A stretch of 64,000 nucleotides of DNA, taken from positions 1 to 64,000 of the forward strand of contig JBGSNA010000159.1 in the NCBI GenBank assembly GCA_041739875.1. Reading direction: 5' to 3'. The stretch's first letter is position 1. Each line of letters begins with the position of its first letter. Below the pieces are notes generated by a model. The model searched no databases, had not been told where the DNA came from, and was given only the letters and a program-made list of their open reading frames with translations. Of this stretch, positions 33,801 to 42,800 are shown piece after piece. The position numbers and the translations under genes are program-made. The stretch comes from JBBSJZ01 sp041739875 (GTDB lineage Bacteria > Planctomycetota > Planctomycetia > Pirellulales > Pirellulaceae).

Positions 33801-36800
33801 CTGACTCCTCCTTGAGCCTGAGTGAATCGACGATCTGACGCTGGACCGTTATCAGGGAAATCGACGTTAGGAATGCCAGGTGTTCGGCTGGCGTCATCGA
33901 CACCATTGATACCGTGTCCCGTATCCGTGGCACGACGAGTCGTTGGGTGCCAGAGGTTAAAGTCGAACGGCGAAAATGCTAAGCCAATCGGTCGTTGAGC
34001 ACCCTGGTTCTGTCCACTATTGTAGCCCGAAATCGTCATGATCGGACTGTCGGCCAATCCGTCGTTGATCGTCGTGGTGCCAGTTAACGAAGCAAGTGTC
34101 GTATTGGCACCGTTATAAGGATTTCCCGCAACGAACGGTGGGACGTTGGTCATCAGGAAATTGTCGATGTTGAAGTCGTTATGATTGAGCGTTGCAAAGG
34201 GGCCGATGAAACTGACCGTGGCCCCTGGGTTTTGAAGGTCTCCGTTGACCAGGAAGTTCGTTGGATCAAAGTTTGGCAAAGCATTAATCGCGTCCGAAAT
34301 GCTGAGCAGGCCGTCCTCTTCTTGAGTGACAGGAACATTCACGACCTGGCCGACTCGAGTTGTTGAAATCGTAGGCAGTGGCGGAACGTTGTTTTGACCA
34401 ACGGATACGTTCACACGCGCGGCCGCCGGTGCAAGTGCAGTGGTTACGTTGATCGTGAAGTCGTTGATATCTAAGCCAGCCAAAGCACCGATGAACTCGA
34501 TCGTGATCGTGCCGGGTAGGGCCGTACCGCTGACCACGATATTCCCGAATAAACCAGGCAGACCAGGTCCGCTAGAGATATTAAATAGGGCGGTCTCGAC
34601 CTGGGCCCTGGTAGCGTCGAAATCGATCACTCCCGATGTGCCGATAAGGTTGTTTCTTGTGTCATTGAGCGACAGTGTGAATTGACCGGCCGTTGGAGTG
34701 CCCGATAGCGAAAGTTGTTGAATCTCGTTCCGTGCGAGTGGGTTCGATGCAGCCTGCGAGACGGTTGTCGATGGGCCTGAAGAATGGATGATGTTATCCG
34801 CGCTGAGCGTGAACAACGTTACGGATGTCTGTGCAAGGGCATTGATGAACTGAACGTTGATCGTATTACCAGCGGTTGCACTTCCTGTCACGGAGACATT
34901 GCCAGCGAATACTGGATCCAGAGCCTCAATCGCACTTTGGATGGTCGCTTGCGAGCTGCCAATGAATATCGTTACAGGTCCCGTAATTCCAGTTGGACCT
35001 GCAGCATCATTCAAAAGCAAAGTAAACGAGCCACCGATCGCCGTCGCCGGAAGCGAGATCGACTGAATCTGGTCCTGAGGACCTGTGGCAGCACCACTCT
35101 GGTCTTCAGCTACGACAGGAATCGTGCCAAACGGATCAAGAACGTTAAACGGCACTGTGAAGAGAGGTAAATTCAGGTTTCCTAACGGACCCGTGAACTC
35201 GATCGTGAAGGAACTTCCCGCATTTGCATCTCCCAAGACGGTAACGTTGCCTGCCAAACCTGGGATAGCTTCGACTGCGGTCATGATTGCAGCGGCGTTG
35301 TCACCAAAGATGATTGCACCTGAATTTCCGCTGATTCCGGACCCACCCGGTCCACTATCGTCAAAATTGAGAGCGAACTGGCCGCCCGTCGCTGTTCCAG
35401 GGATCGTCACCGATTGGATTTCGTTTCGTGGGCCTGGTAACGACGATGCTAGTTGAGACTCAATAATCGACGGAGACGCAAACGCGAAGCTGACAGTAGC
35501 TTGGTTCAAATTCCGTCCCGCGAGCGTGCCTATAAATTCGACGGTGAAGGAGGAACCCGACGTGGCATCTCCCGTTACTACAATATTGCCTGCCAAGCCT
35601 GGGATGCTTCCAAGGGCTGCAATGACGGCCGCCGTATTATCCCCGACGTTGATTGGACCTGACGTGCCGACGACACCATTGGCCGGATCGTTCAACGAGA
35701 CAGTAAACGTGCCGCTTGCAACGGTCCCTGGCACGGTTACCGTTTGAATTTGATTTTGCACCTGCGGAAATGCTAACTGAGGCGTCGTCAATTGCAGGAA
35801 TGCACCCCCGGAGAAGACATCGCCCACCGCCACAAAGCTAGCGACACTCAAGCCGGCAAGTTCATTGATGAACTCGATCGTCATCCTACTATTTTGAACG
35901 ATTCCTCCTGGGTTCGGTGTCCCGTCTAGATTCACACTGGTCACAAGCACGTTTCCGGCAAGTCCAGATATTTGCTGCAACTTACCCTGAACGGCTGCTG
36001 CGTTATCCGCGAGGACAATCGTTTGTGAAGTAGTCAGAGGTACTCCAGCTCCGACTCCAGCTCCAACAGTGCCTTGTGTCACGTTGGCATCGCCTAAAAA
36101 TCGCAACTGGAAACTTCCGCTAGCGGGCGGACCTCCGACACCTGGAACCACTCGGAACTGTTGGATCTCATTGGGAGCAATCGCGTTCGTCGTGATTACC
36201 ACCGCGTTTTGAGCCGTGGGTTGAAGATTGTTTTGGACGACACTCAGCGGCCCGATGTTGCGACCACGGAGGTTGCCGATGAACTGGACCACGTACGGGT
36301 CGACTGTCGTACCGGTTCCCGATACAGTGACGTTTGTATTATTCAGTCCTGTGATGCCACCAATAAGCGCCGCTTGTACTTGCGCCGCAGTCGGTAGTAA
36401 CTGGAGATTAGGAACGGTTCCCGCGTTGATCGTCAGCGGGTTGGACGTTCCACTGATCAGGGTTGCGCCAACCAAGGTATCTTGGATCTTCAGCCTAAAC
36501 GAATTGACGGTTGAGCCCGTGATATTGGGCAAACTGATTGTCTGGACGTCGTACGGTACAAAAGTGCTAACGTCGACAACGAGCTGAGGAACGTCCTGGT
36601 CTTGCAATTCACCTACGAACTGAACCGTCAACGGACCACCAGGCAGGTTCGATCCCGTAACGATGACGTTGCCAACACCAATATTGGGAAGTGCCTCAAG
36701 GGCAGCGCGCACGGTAGCGGAGTTCGCATTGAATGGAATATCCGTGGTCGTCGCGGCGCCAAAGTCCAGTCGGAAAGTGCCCCGATTGATGAGAGTATTC

Positions 36801-39800
36801 AAACGCAGCGTTTGAATTTCGTCGCCGACCAATTGTGATGTGTCAGCCGTGATCGGTTGCAGGTCTTTGCCGAGCAATGCACCTTGGAAAACGATCTCTC
36901 CAGGGATCGGTGGCGCGAACGGATTGACCGGCAATACGTTGCTGACACCCGATAGCGGTCCACCGGTCACATCGACATTGGCCAAACCATTGACGCTTGG
37001 CAAGGCCGCTAGGGCAGTGCGAATGACCGCAGGGGTTGCGTTGGCATCAATGAGTGCTGTGGTGTCGAGACGGAATACAGCGGCATTAGTAGTGTGAACG
37101 GCCGCTACGGTGTTGTTGATTCCACGGACAACTCGAACTGTGGTCGCTCCAGCAGTGGCACTTACGAGTCGCAAGTCTTCGTTGCCGATTCGAAGATTGG
37201 TTGCACCCACCAATGGCGTTGCGTCCTGGACGTTGATTGTCTCGCTGACAAGCGTGACCACAGTCGGGACTGGTGCAGCAGCCAGATTGAACAACGGTCG
37301 AGCAGCCGTCGGATTGTGATGCGTGATCGGCGTGGCACCGAAGTTCCCACGATTCACGGTCAATTGCGTGGCTGAGTTAACGTTGGTGATCCGCATTTCT
37401 TCGTTGTTGATGCGGATGATGTCGTTAATCGCAAACGGAGTCGTGTCACTGACGGTGATCACGTTCGACGATGCGAGATTAATGATAGGTTGAGTCAGAA
37501 CCGCAGATGTGCTTGGAACAGCGATACCAGCAGAGAGCTGAGTCTTGACGATTTCGAAAATGGTTGCGGTGTCATTGTGAGCCGCAGCAGTGGTGCCGTT
37601 CCAGTTACGCTGTACGGTGAAGACTGTGCCTGCGACACCCGTTACAAGCATTTGTTCGTTGTCCACTTGGATCACGAACGGATTGGCCAAAGAGGCGGCC
37701 GGGAACCCGGCTGCGCTTTCCACTGGGATTGTCGTTTGGACTGCGTTAACAATGTTCACGGGATTGTTGAGATTAGTGTTATTCGCAGCGATGCTTGTGA
37801 TTGCACCTTGATCGTCAACGAGCGACAACGTGAACCGGCTCTGGAATCCAGCCACGCTTCCGTAAGCATTCGTATCGATCGATTGGGTTTCATTCACCGA
37901 CAATGTTGCCGGTGCGTTATGAGCGATCGGTACCGTCGTAAAGCGAGGGCGTGGATTCGCGCCGAGGCCAGCATCGGAGGTGATCGTGAAGTATCCGATC
38001 TCGCTGTTGTTGATCGCATCATCAACGGTGATGGTTTGCGTAACGATGTTGGTATCGAAGACGCGACTGGCCAAACCGGTTACGGTATCAAACGCGACCA
38101 CTCGGCCATCACCGGTGACGGCAAACAACGTACTCTTGTAAAGTCCGTTTTCAGCGTTTTGAGGCCCGAGTGACAGTCCTTGAAAGTCTAAATCGGCGAC
38201 ACCGAAAGCGTCGGCGGACTGCAGGACACTCGTGACAACACCGGTATTTTGATTAATCGTGATCAACTCACCGGCGTTCGTCACTCCGTACAGCGGACCC
38301 GAGTGGTTACCCCCAGCATTGAAAGTACCGAAAGACAATCCCGTCACACGGCCTTGGAGAGGACCGAGATCCGTCGAGTTGGATGTGTCTTGCCCCGTCA
38401 CCAGCGTCGTGATGTTCGGTGACGTAAAGTACGCCGGAGTCCCATCATTGCCGTCGCCGTTTGGCGCGTTCGCGTTTCCGCCGACGATCACCGCCGTGAT
38501 CCAAGTCTTGGCCGTCGGGTGGCTGTTGATCGCATGCGCGATTTCGGCTGCGGTCGCCGCGCCAGTAGTGACCCCGTTCGTGTCGAACGTGCGGCCGATG
38601 GTTAGGGTGATTTGGCGCGTGCCGGACACTGTCGTCGTTGTAGCGACTGACGCATTTGTATTCCCTACTTGTTCGGCGAATACCAATTCGAAGGTGCCCA
38701 AACTTCCCGCATCACGCGCCTTCAAACGAAGATTGGTACGGTTGATCGTAGGCGGCGTTCCAGGGATGACTTGAGTCAGCACCACGGTTTGCTGTGCGAA
38801 CGTCACGCCGGCAGGCTGGATGTCGCCGATGACACCATAGTTAGGCGTTTGCCCAGCAGGGCCCGGGGCGGCATTTCCGTCCTGGTTGCCGCGATACAAG
38901 CGTGAGGCGATATCGGATTCACGCACGCTGTAGTACGTGTCATACACGGGAACTGGTGCGCTTGCGGGACCCGTTGTCGTTCGACGCTCGAAGGTGAATG
39001 CGTCGACTTCGTCCGACAAAGCGAACTCATTCGCGCGAGTGGCGTGACTACCGATGTTCGTGTTCAACGTGGCGGTGTTGGGTACTGTCAAACCAGCCGC
39101 GCCAATCACGGGTCCAGTGATATTGTCGTTCTGGGCCGAGCCAGCGATGACTTGCCCTGTAGCCGGATCGATCTCGACTAATTGCCCAACGGTATTGGGA
39201 ATACTGAAGTTCGGCGCGACCAACGGATTGCTCGGTATTTGGCGCTGATACCCGAACATGCGGCCGTCGCTACGGACAACGATGTCTTGAACATCATCGA
39301 AGCCAGAGCCGCCGGAAGAGAGGCTGTTGGAAACGCGAGTGAGGTACTGGCCGCCTGTGTACGGGTTAAATGTATAAAGGCTGTCGTTAGCTCCCGCTGT
39401 GCCTGTGTTTCCAATCACGTCAGTCGCGACATAGAGCGTCAAGTCATTGAGTGAGAGTGGCCTGATTTGATTCGATGGGGTGACAATATCAAAAAGCCCA
39501 CCCGATGTTTCTGGGGCAATCGGCACACCATTGGATGAATAGCCGATGAGACCAATATGATCTTGGACAATTCGGGTCACGGAGTTGACGGGTTCGAGTC
39601 GTGTTGCAGCCGTCGCATCGTTCACATTCGCTTGGAAAATACCATTGAGTGCCGACGGTTGCTGTTGGTTACTCATCACGGCAACAAAATACCGCTTGGG
39701 ATTGGTTTGGCTGATGCCTGGCGTCAAGTGAATTGGGCCAACATAGCCATCTTTGACGCCCAACGAACCTCGAGTGAGATCACTGATTCCAAGTTGACCA

Positions 39801-42800
39801 ACAGGCCGCTGATCGTCCTCAACATTGGATTCTCGTCCGATGTAAACGAGATTCTGGTTCTGGTCGTAAACGGCGATCGTGGTGTCGGCGCTGACCGCGC
39901 CATCGGCATAATCAATATCAAACACGACGCCAATTGTGCCAGCACCGTCGTTCACGCCACCGATGACTTGGATGCCGGTTTGAACAAGATCAAACGTGTA
40001 CCAATCAACGTCGGTTGCGTTAGCGAGCGCCCCGGAAATTCCAATCGCTGCGGCGTCGGTTTGAAGCAAATTCACCAGCGTCTGGGCGGTGCCAAAAGTG
40101 TCATTGGGAGCTTCTACTTCACCCGCCTCACCGACAATGGGGCTGTGTACCGGTAAACCACGAACATCAATGCCCGTAGCTGCAAAACGAATGTCGGAGT
40201 ATTGGACGGTTGAACCAGGAAATTCGTCAACTTGTTGCGTACGAATTTGCAATAGGTACTTACCGCGGCTGTTCGCTTCGACTGCTGGTACAGATGCTGG
40301 TCTGCTACTCACCCGAACAAAGAATGTTGCCCTGGTACCAGTGGTCCCAGGCAACACGTAAAAGAAGCCAGGGTCGCGATAGTTTTGCGAATAATAGTCG
40401 CCACCTCGCAATTGATTCTGCGTCAGAGTGCCTGCTCCGCTACCCGTAAATACGTTTGGACTTACACTGCCGGCCACACTTGCGCCGGTGGTGGCATCGA
40501 TCACATCAATGACGGCATCCAACGTCGAATCCGTGCGATCGATGTCAATCCAAACAGGCGTCCCGGCTGTTCCGGTAAACGAATACACGTCAACATCCTT
40601 GTCATCATCGGGGCTGATGAAGCCATGGACCTCAAAGCCTAGTCGTCGGTTCTCATCGCCGCTCTTCTGTCCTGGCGGATTGCTCGACGACGGAATATTC
40701 GGCGCTAACTCTCCGAGGTTCTGTGCGATCGCAGCGGTATTGTTGATGTCGACTTGATTCGTCAATGGGTTTTCGAGTTCACGAACGATAGCAACGTTTC
40801 GATCGTTGGAGTACTCATCAAACAAAAGCCCACGCCATTGACCCGGTCCGCCGGTCGTCGGGTTGGCACTATTGTTGGTGTTCTGGTTGGGCAATCCAGC
40901 AGGTGTGAAACCTGCCCCAATGGAATCGTCACTAAGCGAAGTCAACACGACGGGGTGACCAATCGTTCCCAGCACGTGGATCGTGCCACCAATTCGGTCG
41001 ATGATCTCAACCGGCGTACCGGTGGCGGTAAAGCCCGCGTTAGCGCCAGCGAGTTTGATAACGAGACTCTCGTTATTGCTGCTTTGGAGCGTTAGACCAC
41101 CGAGCGAGTGCAGATTGTCTACGGAGATCTCACCTAGAACGACATGCACGATGTCGGTGTCATCCCATACGCTCTCAACAATGACTTCTTCGGCGCGAAT
41201 GAGCATGCCATTGACTGCACCTCCCGTGCCGCCGTTATTGTCGAGTTGGTTCAATCGAACCAGTGGACCATAGTTGTCATCGAATTCCTCATAGGCGTTA
41301 ACTTCGCCGGTGCTGCGACCACGGTCACGCCGGATATCGGCGAGAAGTGAATTCGCATTGACGCTGATGGCTGTGCCAACGTTATCTTGGATGATGTTGT
41401 TGACCAGGATTGGTTGAGCACCACGAACATAAATGGTTGCTACGCCGTTTGATCCTCGGCCGTTACGGCGGCTATTGCCACCAGCGGTTGAAGCTGCGTT
41501 ATTCTCAATCAAGCTGTTCGCGATCCGAACATCGGATTGATGGATTTCCACTGCGTTGAACGAGAACGCACTGCCTTCGATGGTTGTGCTACCGCCACCA
41601 TACGTGATGATTGCTTGGTCGATGCTACCGGAAGTTGCTTCACCAAAGAAAATGCCGCCCCAGTCGCCGGGAGTCGGTAGTAACAAAGGCGATCGGTTCA
41701 CATCGAACGTACCGCTACCTCCGTACCGCTTATCCGCTTGAGCCGTGAATACAATCGGCCGGCTGAGTGTGCCTTCCGCGATGAGTGTTCCTGCACCGCG
41801 TTCCACTTCGATTCGAGATTTGTTGAGCTTTACAACCACACCGGGATCGATTTGAAGTCGACCAGCGGCGCGAGCGGTCAACGTTCCGCCCGTTTGCGTC
41901 GGTCCACCCGAACCTCCGGCGATGATCAAATTCTCACTGAGGACGTGCGTAATGTCCGTATCGTCAAATCGACCTGAAACGCGAAGCTTGGTAATTGTCG
42001 AGCCACTAGGCGTATCGATTCGTACGGAAAGCCCGTTGATTGAGTTATCGACAAGAAAATTGCCGTGAATGTCTGGTCCGATTCGGCCAAGCGAATCATC
42101 AAAGCTATCCGGGCTCGCTGAGATCGCAGTTCCACCACTGGAGATCTGGTTAAAGGAAAGCGTGGGACGAGCGTTGGTGATAAAGATCGAACTGAAGTCC
42201 GACTCGATGCTGTCAACAAACACCTTACCACCGCCGTGTTTAATGTCGGCGTGGTTGACATAATTCAAGAAGATCCCGCTGGATTCGCGGTCAGAATCGT
42301 CACGGAATACAATCCCTCCGAATTGGCCACTATCCGGCGCAGGTCCAACTCCATCGGAGTTGCCGCCAAACGTATCGTCATGGTACGAGCGTAAGAACAC
42401 TGAATGCTCGGGTGTGCCGAACACTTGGATCGAACCAGCGGCCCGGTTGATTCCAGCCGACGTACTCCCCGCTTCGATGTTGGCTTTGCGCAGTTTTAAT
42501 AGCGCTCCAGCATCGAGAATGACATTCACTCCCGCAGGAACGCGAAACTCCGCACCATCGGGGAGTGGAGCTCCGCCGAGCGTGGTTCCGATCAAATAGG
42601 GGTTGTTGTCGGCTGTTGTGCTCAGGTTGCCGTCCAGACCACCGTTGCCGACGATGCGGACAATCACTGGATTGGCTGCCGTGCCTTGAAGGGCCAACGC
42701 TCCGGCCGCAGCAAGACCTTGGCCAATGGACTCAAACGGAGCGTTGATTGTACCAGCGCCCTGGCTCGGATTCGTTGGATCCGTGTTTGCAAGCTTGTCG

